Origin: a virus
Strand: one strand, 5' to 3'
Virus record (IMG/VR): IMGVR_UViG_3300023179_000224
Span: 1 to 40,778 of that record
Length of the DNA: 40,778 nucleotides
Shown here: positions 28,720 to 35,775 of the stretch, piece after piece
How positions within the stretch are numbered: the first letter of the stretch is position 1
Layout of the letters: every line of letters starts with the position of its first letter
Translations under genes and position numbers: made by a program
The notes under the pieces: generated by a model
What the model saw: only the letters and a program-made list of their open reading frames with translations
What the model was told of the DNA's origin: nothing
The model's database searches: none

Positions 28720-29052
28720 TTACCAGGCATTATAGATATACATGTAATCAACGTTGGGCACATTGCCTACTGGGCGGTAGACTTGCTGTTCCCCGTCCCA
28801 ACCATCCTGATCGTAGAGTTTGTCCTCGGGACCAATAGCAACAAAACGCACTTCCTTACCCGTGTGATGGGACTTAACGAAAAACTGAACGGGCATACCA
28901 AAGTACTCGCTTGCCAGCTTGAGGACCTTACGGTTCTTGTCAAACTCGCAAAGCTTCAGATCCACGGTCGGAATCTGAGCTTCCTCAGTACGGGCTTTGT
29001 AAGCAGCAGCTTCAGCTTTGCGATCACTAGCAGAACGGCGATAGAAGGACAT
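28720..29052 (-). CDS. Conserved phage protein
   Basis: A 110-residue protein: a basic helix (MSFYRRSASDRKAEAAAYKA), then LKLCEFDKNRKVLKLASEYF and GMPVQFFVKSHHTGKEVRFV, and an aromatic end with NVDYMYIYNAW. The first gene behind the early promoter at 29086-29114, with CGGAG in its leader. I recall phage proteins with a similar 'LKLASEYFGMP..F.V.SHHTG..v.F' segment, function unknown. Confidence 0.55.
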   Translation of the reverse strand: MSFYRRSASDRKAEAAAYKARTEEAQIPTVDLKLCEFDKNRKVLKLASEYFGMPVQFFVKSHHTGKEVRFVAIGPEDKLYDQDGWDGEQQVYRPVGNVPNVDYMYIYNAW

Positions 29053-29085
29053 TTATTTCTCCGTTAGTTAACTGTCTATGACAGT

Positions 29086-29114
29086 ATTATATGTCCAAAA
29101 CGATTATTTGTCAA
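29086..29114 (-). promoter_or_regulatory. Early promoter with hairpin leader
   Basis: TTGACA (29109-29114), a 17-base spacer ending GTTTTGGACA, TATAAT (29086-29091) on the minus strand. The leader has CTGTC-ATA-GACAG (29072-29084), a perfect 5-bp hairpin, overlapping the shared GACAGTTAACTAA element before the CGGAG site. Confidence 0.9.
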
Positions 29115-29159
29115 TCAAAATTATCACGGACTCTGAGTTTGTTGCTTTTGATTACATAA

Positions 29160-29837
29160 TTAATAATTTAATCTAAGAATTTCCCAGGTTTCCTGCCAGG
29201 AGGCAACCTTGTAGCTTTTTTCGGAAAATTTTGCAATTGTAAAATCATTGCCTCCAGGGAATATTTTATCACCAAAAAAGACAAAAGGTTTGACTTCGTC
29301 TGCAATTTGGGATTTGTCATTGCCACGAAGATAAAGGTCTATGCCAGTTTCACCACCCACAGTGGCTTCAATTTCAGGAAACGTCAAATTAATTAGATTG
29401 GCAAAATTATTACGTTCTCCAGTTCTAAGGTCATAGGCGTAATATTGTGCCCTTTGTTCTTGATTGGCTAAACGACCCAGCACACTAAAATTATACATGC
29501 CGATCCTGGATTCTATGTGATTTCCTGTACGTAGTTCGAATGGGCTGTGGTCAATAAGTTTTTGTAAAAATAGAATTTGTTCTGATGTCAATGTGAATTT
29601 ATTTTCTCTGACCAATATTCCTTTGACAAAGACTGCATTACCTGAGCAATTGTAAATGGCAGTTACGTTATTGCAAATATCTGGGCCCAGTTGTTCCAGG
29701 GTTTTTGCATAGTCGCTGCCAGTGGCCAAATAAACTGTTTTATCAACCATCCATTGGCTAAACCATTTAGAAAATTGTAGATCTATATGACATCTACTGT
29801 CAGTTAAAGTTCCATCAACATCAAATACAAAATTCAT
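29160..29837 (-). CDS. HAD-family phosphatase, phosphomannomutase-like
   Basis: A 225-residue protein with HAD motif I FDVDGT (Asp6 and Asp8), and a series that resembles eukaryotic-type phosphomannomutases (PMM): ESRIGMYNFSVLGR, GGETGIDLYLRGNDKSQI and FFGDKIFPGGNDFTIA, where PMM has 'ieFRnGMlNvSPiGR', 'GG.is.DvfP.GWDK' and 'FFGDkt.pGGND.eI'. It would isomerise or dephosphorylate a hexose phosphate, perhaps for glycan or nucleotide-sugar changes; the substrate is not certain. T4-like phages also carry PMM/HAD-type genes. No clear promoter directly before it. Confidence 0.7.
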   Translation of the reverse strand: MNFVFDVDGTLTDSRCHIDLQFSKWFSQWMVDKTVYLATGSDYAKTLEQLGPDICNNVTAIYNCSGNAVFVKGILVRENKFTLTSEQILFLQKLIDHSPFELRTGNHIESRIGMYNFSVLGRLANQEQRAQYYAYDLRTGERNNFANLINLTFPEIEATVGGETGIDLYLRGNDKSQIADEVKPFVFFGDKIFPGGNDFTIAKFSEKSYKVASWQETWEILRLNY

Positions 29838-29870
29838 TACAATTTTTAACGAATTATTACTGCTCAGAGA

Positions 29871-30014
29871 TCAAAGCCTATATTTGGCAAGTTCTGAGTT
29901 GGCCTCCTCAAAACTTTCCATCGAGTTTAGATCAATCTCAATGAGGTTTGCCACCATATCCTCAAGAGCTTGGGAGATCTGTTCAAATAAGTATTCGTTA
30001 TCGTTTGGATTCAT
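29871..30014 (-). CDS. Small acidic protein (47 residues)
   Basis: ATG at 30014 to TGA at 29871-29873. The start overlaps the stop of the upstream gene as TAATG. The product MNPNDNEYLFEQISQALEDM continues with ANLIEIDLNSMESFEEANSE and a short end. It is acidic and helical, with no known motif. The overlap and the otherwise empty 140 bases support it. Confidence 0.55.
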   Translation of the reverse strand: MNPNDNEYLFEQISQALEDMVANLIEIDLNSMESFEEANSELAKYRL

Positions 30015-30295
30015 TACATACTCCAATAGCGTTCGGTGCTGGGGTCGCAGCAGTAGGGAGTGTCAGTTTCGATCTGCACTTCTGTACCTGTCATAAGGTT
30101 TTTAACGGTCTTCATGGTGGGAAACCATTCGAATCGATAACCTTGCTTTGCAGGATACAGATCAAACAAGCTAGCTGCTTCTCGACGCATACCTGCGTCG
30201 TCCCGGTTTTCCAGAACATAAGTGTAAACCAAGCGTTCGCCAGTTTTTCGACGTCGATCAGCTTTATAAATTTTCATTTTATAATCTTGCTTCAT
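30014..30295 (-). CDS. Small basic early protein
   Basis: A 93-residue protein starting MKQDYKMKIYKADRRRKTGE (ATG at 30295; a second at 30277 is possible). AAAGG lies about eight bases upstream. It contains RLVYTYVLENRDDAGMRREA and GYRFEWFPTMKTVKNLMTGT, then a Cys-Cys (YCCDPS) near the end. The front looks like a strand-helix-strand fold of a small phage DUF; no function is recognised. Confidence 0.5.
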   Translation of the reverse strand: MKQDYKMKIYKADRRRKTGERLVYTYVLENRDDAGMRREAASLFDLYPAKQGYRFEWFPTMKTVKNLMTGTEVQIETDTPYCCDPSTERYWSM

Positions 30296-30328
30296 GGCAA
30301 TGGCCTTTGATTAACTGGTTAGATGCTG

Positions 30329-30357
30329 ATTATAGTATAAAATGCATTAGCAGTCAA
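30329..30357 (-). promoter_or_regulatory. Early promoter
   Basis: TTGACT (30352-30357), spacer 17, TATAAT (30329-30334) on the minus strand; TATAC directly precedes the -10. The leader has CAGTTAATCAAAGG, related to the shared CAGTTAACTAA element. Confidence 0.8.
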
Positions 30358-30388
30358 TAGGTAAATGTTGTTAAAATCACACAGAAAA

Positions 30389-31093
30389 TTAAATAGTGAT
30401 ACCTCGACTGGACAATAATTCTCTAGCATCAGCTAATTTTTCGTCGCGATCTGGGTCATTGGCCAGTGCATTGATTATTGATTCCACGGTGGTTATGTCA
30501 GAGGCGGTGGCGTTGGGGCCCAATAATATTTTGGCAACGTAGTCTGGATCTTTGCCCTGAGTCAATGGGGTATTGCTGTCTCTGACAATTAAACCGTCTC
30601 TAAAACTCCATTTTAAGCCCAGAAATTTGGCTATGCTGGCCAATACGATGTGCTTGTACTCGCCGCGGTAAGCACTGGGGAAAGCAGCCATGCTCCAAAG
30701 AGCAAATTCTACGTCTGGCATAAACATGAAATCGGTTTGTACATAACCTAGATCAGGATTGCCATTGATGGGAGTTCTAAAATGAACACTAACTCCAGTT
30801 TTCTTAACTAAGGCACTGGAATCATGAGCTTTAGCCCAGGCAGACAATTTGGCTACAATTTCTGATTTATCTACTAGATTTGCATCCACAGCTAAGTCTA
30901 AATCTCCACTGGTGTCCTTGCGTCCAGTACTGCCCAACATGCGATCCACCAATGGTAATCCTGTTATTTTTTCTAAAAACCTGACGGTAGGTATAACATC
31001 TGCACGGTTAATTCTACTGGTAGCCAATTCATTTTTCCAAATGTTGCCACCTTCTAATAAAACAGGGGTTGAAATAAATTCTTGAGCTCTCAT
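30389..31093 (-). CDS. Nucleotidyltransferase-fold protein with capsid-targeting-like leader
   Basis: A 234-residue protein. The start MRAQEFISTPVLLEGG matches the repeated leader of this cluster and contains LLE, a possible prohead-protease site. LGSTGRKDTSGDLDLAVD (about residues 53-70) is the nucleotidyltransferase 'GS...k....DlDl' site with Asp64 and Asp66; a third acidic residue may be in YVQTDFMFM (about residues 117-125). The rest is alpha/beta. Similar proteins occur in T4-like phages, with unknown substrate. A CTAAATA box lies exactly five bases before the ATG, so it may also be transcribed alone. It is the last gene of the long operon. Confidence 0.65.
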   Translation of the reverse strand: MRAQEFISTPVLLEGGNIWKNELATSRINRADVIPTVRFLEKITGLPLVDRMLGSTGRKDTSGDLDLAVDANLVDKSEIVAKLSAWAKAHDSSALVKKTGVSVHFRTPINGNPDLGYVQTDFMFMPDVEFALWSMAAFPSAYRGEYKHIVLASIAKFLGLKWSFRDGLIVRDSNTPLTQGKDPDYVAKILLGPNATASDITTVESIINALANDPDRDEKLADARELLSSRGITI

Positions 31094-31098
31094 ATATC

Positions 31099-31106
31099 TA
31101 TTTAGT
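31099..31106 (-). promoter_or_regulatory. Late-like box five bases before a start codon
   Basis: ACTAAATA on the minus strand (two mismatches from TATAAATA), partly overlapping the stop of the 31106 gene. The ATG at 31093 begins after exactly five bases, as with SOD and the plus-strand lipoprotein gene. Confidence 0.4.
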
Positions 31107-32335
31107 TAAGTAAAGTATGGATCAATGATTACCAGGGTTCCATCCCTGCGCTGCATTACATTTTCAGTATGCAGATCCCAGCCTAATCCATTTTTTAATC
31201 CAATGTGGTATAGTCTACACATTGTCTGATATAAGATACCATATTGTTTGTAAGTTGCCGAATCTGAGAATTTTTCTGTAACTAATCTGGGCATGTCAGA
31301 CATACTGGGATCAAGTTTCCAAGTTTCACTCATTTTTAGTTCTTTAACTACACTAGCCCAACTTGCACGAATCTTGGCTACATCACTTAATATCCAAACC
31401 ATTAATTGTTCAAAGCTGTTACTGTCAATGGGTTTCAATCTTTCCATGGCAATTTGCCTATAGGAAACACCATTGAGTACAAAAACCGTGTGGTGTTCTC
31501 CACCAATGTTTATAAATTTTGGCAAGTTAGGCAATTCTGAATGATGTTTGCAAAAGTTGTAAAAAGTTAAGAACCCACGATCAGCATCTAGTGCTCGACT
31601 TGGAATTGTTCTAGACGGCATTAAGATTTTAATTACCTTGTCTTCGTCCTTGGCCCAAACTGTTGAGTCACCACCTGACCCTATGTTTTCATATCCCAGT
31701 TCCCTGAGTTTCCTAAATATTTTTAAAGTATTACTGGATTCTTCAGTTTCGTCAAGCCTTCGATCGGGATCGTACAGTGGATGATCTTGATCATATTGCT
31801 GTTTTACTGGGATAACTAGCCCATGGCGGCGTCTTTGGTATTCCAGTTCATTTTTAATCTCTGTTCTTGGGTCTGAGATTAATGCTCGCCAAACTTTACC
31901 CAAATTGTGGTCGTTGGTCCATTGGCTTACTAAATTTTGATTGACTGGTAACCAAATTTCTATTTTTCTAACATATTTTCTAAATGGGCTGACTCCGCCT
32001 TTGATCAATGTTTCAAATCTATCTGTATCATGCCAAGCACTTCGGCGTTGAAATTCATCACGAGATGTTTCTGGGGGCTCACCTTTGAACCAGTCAGTGG
32101 GAGGTAAACGCCTACGACCAATTTCTTGACGTAATAATTTTTGATCTATACAAAAAATCACACCACTGTGACGCATATTTTTCAAATACCCCAATGCATA
32201 ATCATAACTACGTGTGGTGCTTACATTATTGCCATGACCAATGGAGTCTGATTGCCAAATTGACAATGCACTGGGAATAGAAGTAACATGATATAAGTTA
32301 TCATCTTGCCACTCGTGCAAATCATACAATCTCAT
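31106..32335 (-). CDS. Kinase-like protein with N-terminal ART-like domain
   Basis: A 409-residue protein with two parts. Residues about 10-150 begin LYHVTSIPSALSIWQSDSIG, then VSTTRSYDYALGYL and VIFCIDQKLL. This 'LYHvTs...A..I.......sTTRs......fviD...L' order resembles ADP-ribosyltransferase-fold (ART-like) domains in phage proteins. Residues about 215-409 look like a protein-kinase fold: a glycine loop IGSGGDSTVWAKDEDKVIKI, AMERL in the hinge, GWDLHTENVM with Asp387 and Asn392, and VIIDPYF with Asp405 as the metal-binding residue. The N-terminus MRLYDLHEW carries only a loose version of the leader. Both assignments are by eye; the ART part is tentative. Confidence 0.6.
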   Translation of the reverse strand: MRLYDLHEWQDDNLYHVTSIPSALSIWQSDSIGHGNNVSTTRSYDYALGYLKNMRHSGVIFCIDQKLLRQEIGRRRLPPTDWFKGEPPETSRDEFQRRSAWHDTDRFETLIKGGVSPFRKYVRKIEIWLPVNQNLVSQWTNDHNLGKVWRALISDPRTEIKNELEYQRRRHGLVIPVKQQYDQDHPLYDPDRRLDETEESSNTLKIFRKLRELGYENIGSGGDSTVWAKDEDKVIKILMPSRTIPSRALDADRGFLTFYNFCKHHSELPNLPKFINIGGEHHTVFVLNGVSYRQIAMERLKPIDSNSFEQLMVWILSDVAKIRASWASVVKELKMSETWKLDPSMSDMPRLVTEKFSDSATYKQYGILYQTMCRLYHIGLKNGLGWDLHTENVMQRRDGTLVIIDPYFT

Positions 32336-33054
32336 CCTAGATACCTCGCCATTAATCCAGTAATGGCCTTTACAGGATCATATACTGAAAAATTCTTAGT
32401 TTTAATCAAATTTATCAATTTTTGATTGCCAACCGTTATGGGGAATTCAAAATAATATTTCTCAAAGGCTCCACCTATGGACTGCCCACTTCGGCCAAAA
32501 TACACTGCACCCATTTTACCTAATATCTCATCGAGTGCTTTCTCGCCTAGACTACGGTTATCAATCAATAAATACCCAGTTACATCAACACCTGGAATCT
32601 TGGCAAGACTAAGCCAGTTTCGTTGCCCACCGGGAGTTTGATCTAAGCCTGCTAATAATACTCCGCCTAACCCCACGGGTGGCGGCAGCAATACCAATCC
32701 ATACAGTGCCTTGGCCAAGTTTTGGCCTCTATATTTTTCATGTGTGGTTATCGCATCCACTTTATATGCGTTTGCAATGGGAAAATTAGGATATGGCACT
32801 ATAACAAGCTTGGCAATTGCCGATTTGGTTCTCTTCGTAAACAATGGATCAATTATTCTTATAATTTTCCCATTGCTATAATAACTAGTCTCAATGATGT
32901 ATCTAAATCCACTGCCTCCAGGCAATGGTTTACTGTTGCCGGGTTCTAGTAAATACTTTACTTTTTCGTCGCCCATTGTCAGAAAATTTACACCACCTTT
33001 AAAATCGTCGTGTTTCAGCGTGTGAATTTCTGAGATTATTTCTGAATATTTCAT
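32332..33054 (-). CDS. GNAT-like acetyltransferase with leader motif
   Basis: A 240-residue protein starting MKYSEIISEIHTLKH (leader with ISE). The central part has ANAYKVDAITTHEKYRGQNL and then AKALYGLVLLP, the GNAT motif A (V.....hekyRGqnlakaLy) that binds the acetyl-CoA pyrophosphate. The remaining sequence includes GLDQTPGGQRNWLSLAKIPG. The acceptor is unknown. The start overlaps the gamma-glutamylcyclotransferase gene's stop by four bases. Confidence 0.65.
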   Translation of the reverse strand: MKYSEIISEIHTLKHDDFKGGVNFLTMGDEKVKYLLEPGNSKPLPGGSGFRYIIETSYYSNGKIIRIIDPLFTKRTKSAIAKLVIVPYPNFPIANAYKVDAITTHEKYRGQNLAKALYGLVLLPPPVGLGGVLLAGLDQTPGGQRNWLSLAKIPGVDVTGYLLIDNRSLGEKALDEILGKMGAVYFGRSGQSIGGAFEKYYFEFPITVGNQKLINLIKTKNFSVYDPVKAITGLMARYLG

Positions 33055-33515
33055 CTTGCTTGTTTGGTGTTACAACGGACTATAGCAGTATTTAGCTGAC
33101 TTACTGGTATACCAGCATGCCGATAACCCTGAGCAATTTGATTAATATAAGATTGGCTTGGTGAACTACTGTAATACTGTCTACGGCTGTCATTGGTCAT
33201 AATATATATCTGAGCATTATATTGACTTCCATTGGCAACCACTGACCTTGATATTCTTCTATAGTATGTTGGGTAACCCTCAACCTCATCTAATTCATCA
33301 AGCATATCCTGGTTTATTAACCACAATGCCCCATACATATGAGTTCTACTGGGTACTATATTAGCATGTAAAAGTAATTCTAAACTAAAATTATCTAATC
33401 TAGCCTTACCAATAAATTCTGCACGATCACCAATAGTTTCAGGATCGGTCAACATCCCATAGGCAAAATAATAAATCTGAGTTAAGTCTTCTGCTATAAA
33501 ATCACTGAGCATCAT
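33051..33515 (-). CDS. Gamma-glutamylcyclotransferase (GGCT/AIG2)-like protein
   Basis: A 154-residue protein. MMLSDFIAEDLTQIYYFAYG begins with the leader motif (FIAE, identical to the end of the T4 sequence) and then YYFAYGMLTDPE, the phosphate/glycine loop of the GGCT fold ('fvYGsL...'). Further on are YGALWLINQDMLDELDEVEG and YPTYYRR, the 'L...EG....Y.R' region that carries the catalytic glutamate. The fold cyclises gamma-glutamyl amines to 5-oxoproline. Its location beside an amidoligase, which could make such bonds, is suggestive. Stop overlaps the downstream start by four bases. Confidence 0.75.
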   Translation of the reverse strand: MMLSDFIAEDLTQIYYFAYGMLTDPETIGDRAEFIGKARLDNFSLELLLHANIVPSRTHMYGALWLINQDMLDELDEVEGYPTYYRRISRSVVANGSQYNAQIYIMTNDSRRQYYSSSPSQSYINQIAQGYRHAGIPVSQLNTAIVRCNTKQAR

Positions 33516-34080
33516 GGTTTTTCCAATCTTTGATTACAGGATATCCAAATACTGTTTCAGTGATGTAGTGGTCTGTGGTGAGACGTCGAGTATAAGTGTC
33601 AGCTGTTATCATTGTTAACTCGGAATCATTAAACAGGCGTTGTAGTGTTCTTTGATTTGTAACTGCATGTGCACCTAAACGTGATAGAATATGCCGCATT
33701 GCATCACTGGTTTCACTCCACCAACCATTTTTAAGCAATAACTTTGCAACTTGATTGATTACGTGCTGTTTGCTGAGTTTTTGACCGTCGTGACCAATTC
33801 CCTGTATTTTAAAGCCACTCCAGTTCTCACCTGGTCGTGGACGTCGATAAAAGACAGTGGCGTCAATATCGGGATCCTTATCCCAGTTATAGACTCTCCA
33901 GTCACTGGGGATGACGTCTTTAATAGAATTCACAAAACTTCCATTTTTTGTAATGCTGTATGCAGTTTGTACTAGGTCTATTAGATTGTCCCCTGCCTCG
34001 TACTTATCAGCCGTGGATAATAGCATGACCCATTTATTTTTTGGAATTATGAACTCATTAATCAGTGCATTGGCTTTCAT
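33502..34080 (-). CDS. Conserved phage protein with leader, possible acetyltransferase
   Basis: A 192-residue protein starting MKANALINEFIIPKN (leader with INE). Residues about 28-110 are AGDNLIDLVQTAYSITKNGS, DVIPSDWRVYNWDKDPDIDA and TVFYRRPRPGENWSGFKIQG, a pattern I recall from large-phage proteins sometimes annotated as GNAT-like. The end has ADTYTRRLTTDHYITETVFG. The fold is not clear from sequence alone, so the acetyltransferase reading is weak. It overlaps the GGCT gene by 14 bases. Confidence 0.6.
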   Translation of the reverse strand: MKANALINEFIIPKNKWVMLLSTADKYEAGDNLIDLVQTAYSITKNGSFVNSIKDVIPSDWRVYNWDKDPDIDATVFYRRPRPGENWSGFKIQGIGHDGQKLSKQHVINQVAKLLLKNGWWSETSDAMRHILSRLGAHAVTNQRTLQRLFNDSELTMITADTYTRRLTTDHYITETVFGYPVIKDWKNHDAQ

Positions 34081-34081
34081 A

Positions 34082-35773
34082 TTATGACGTTTTAGGAACT
34101 ACTTCAATTTCTTGCCCTTCGTGGTCGCGTAAAAATTCTGGACTTCTAGCTAAGATCCAGTTTCTGGCATAGGTGTTTGCTACCGCTTGATTTGGAGCAT
34201 TGAATTCATAAACTTGTTCACCACCCATTAAAAGTTTCCAACGAATGAGTGGCTGGCGCTCATTGCTTGTAACTTGTTCGGGCGCAGTGGGAACAGCGGC
34301 TAAAGGTTTTTTCGTAGGTCTCAACATATGTAGTAGAGCAAATTTCAGTGTTTCTCGATCCATTTCACCAGCTGCATGCATTGCAAAAAACCTAATAGGA
34401 TCTCCCTGGCTCTCTGGAGCCATTATCTTATATAACTTTTTTAAATATTCTTGACGATACTTTTTTGGATCACAAGCTGCGTCTAGGGCAACCACCATTC
34501 TTAGAACAGTATTTTCAATTATGTTAAAATTATCATCAAGCCAGTCACCACCAGGACTACGAAATTCAATATAACCCAACTGTGGATGAATGCTGGTATA
34601 TTTGTCACCAAGGTGTTTTGTTATAATTTGATTAGCCATGGTTTCTAATCCCTGGCTTATTTTAGACATATAAATGTCTAAGATGTCTAGGCTCAAATTG
34701 CCTTTGACCTGTTGTATCTTTAATAACGCAGATTTACAATATATATTACTGCTGCGTTGAAATTGATCTAATACGTACTCATCACCCAATAACAATGCCA
34801 ATTTAATAAAATCTACGTTATCAGTGTCGATGTTGCCAATTGAAATATTAATATGCAACCCGGTACTTTTATTGGTATATGCCCCAATTCTGCCAGCCCA
34901 GGCTCTAACTTTATGCAAGTCCTGTATCATTTGTTTCAATGATAGTGGGGGACTGACAAATTCTACTCCGCCGTCATCACTGTCCTCTGGGTCATCTAAA
35001 CTACCATCAGGTTCTACAGAATAGCAAGTAGTGGGTTTATTACGACCTTTGTGCGTCCATTTTTTCCCATCCCAAATATTATAAGATCCATGGTATGTAT
35101 TTGATGCTGCTACAGTGCTGTACCCCATGTAGTCCATGAACATTTTGGCCACCTCTTCTAAACCCAGGGTTCCCCTTTCTGGTTCCTCGTAGTGTGGCCA
35201 CAAAACATTGGCGATCCCATTGTCTACCACCGACCTCATCGACTCAATGTTATCATGCACCCAAACCTCTTCACTGAAATCTTCAATCTGGTCAATGTAG
35301 TCGTCTGGATGTCGGCTCGCCCAGTCTGTAATACGTTTAACGTATTCTGGATCTTTCAAAACGTCCTGAGTTCGATCATCTATCTCGCTGGGATCTACCT
35401 CTTGTTTATCAAGGAGGTAACGCCCTATTATTTCTTCTAAATGAGTTTTAATGTAATCATCAATTTGTTCTTCCTGCCAACTCTCAAACTCGCTAGTAAG
35501 TTCCCGTTCCATTCTACGTATTTCTGAGCCGGTATTATGTATACCATCATCAAAAAACCTAACAATATCATCTATACTGTCTGGACTTTCGTCATAGCTA
35601 TAATCTGGTTCTGGATCGTCTGGATCGTTGTTAGCTAGGCCGACGTTTGGCACATACATCTCAAATTCCATGCCTACGCGGGCAGGAATTGCCGCGGCGG
35701 CAACCTGTAATGACCTAGGATTCATTGCTATTTCATCTAGTTGTTTTTTAGGTTCGAATTCCTGGGCTCTCAT
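34082..35773 (-). CDS. Amidoligase-family protein (Amidoligase_2-like)
   Basis: A 563-residue protein starting MRAQEFEPKKQLDEIAMN (leader with LDE); I chose the ATG at 35773 over a GTG at 35779 because it gives the shared leader. Landmarks of the GCS/glutamine-synthetase-like amidoligase fold: GMEFEMYV (about residues 34-41), SVEPDGSLDD (252-261), VEFVSPPLSLKQM (270-282) and STGLHINIS (303-311), followed by LALLLGDEYV. Such enzymes use ATP to join a carboxylate to an amine. An acidic helical insert (about 60-210) splits the first motif from the rest. The substrate is unknown; peptide or cell-wall ligation is possible. Confidence 0.75.
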   Translation of the reverse strand: MRAQEFEPKKQLDEIAMNPRSLQVAAAAIPARVGMEFEMYVPNVGLANNDPDDPEPDYSYDESPDSIDDIVRFFDDGIHNTGSEIRRMERELTSEFESWQEEQIDDYIKTHLEEIIGRYLLDKQEVDPSEIDDRTQDVLKDPEYVKRITDWASRHPDDYIDQIEDFSEEVWVHDNIESMRSVVDNGIANVLWPHYEEPERGTLGLEEVAKMFMDYMGYSTVAASNTYHGSYNIWDGKKWTHKGRNKPTTCYSVEPDGSLDDPEDSDDGGVEFVSPPLSLKQMIQDLHKVRAWAGRIGAYTNKSTGLHINISIGNIDTDNVDFIKLALLLGDEYVLDQFQRSSNIYCKSALLKIQQVKGNLSLDILDIYMSKISQGLETMANQIITKHLGDKYTSIHPQLGYIEFRSPGGDWLDDNFNIIENTVLRMVVALDAACDPKKYRQEYLKKLYKIMAPESQGDPIRFFAMHAAGEMDRETLKFALLHMLRPTKKPLAAVPTAPEQVTSNERQPLIRWKLLMGGEQVYEFNAPNQAVANTYARNWILARSPEFLRDHEGQEIEVVPKTS

Positions 35774-35775
35774 AA

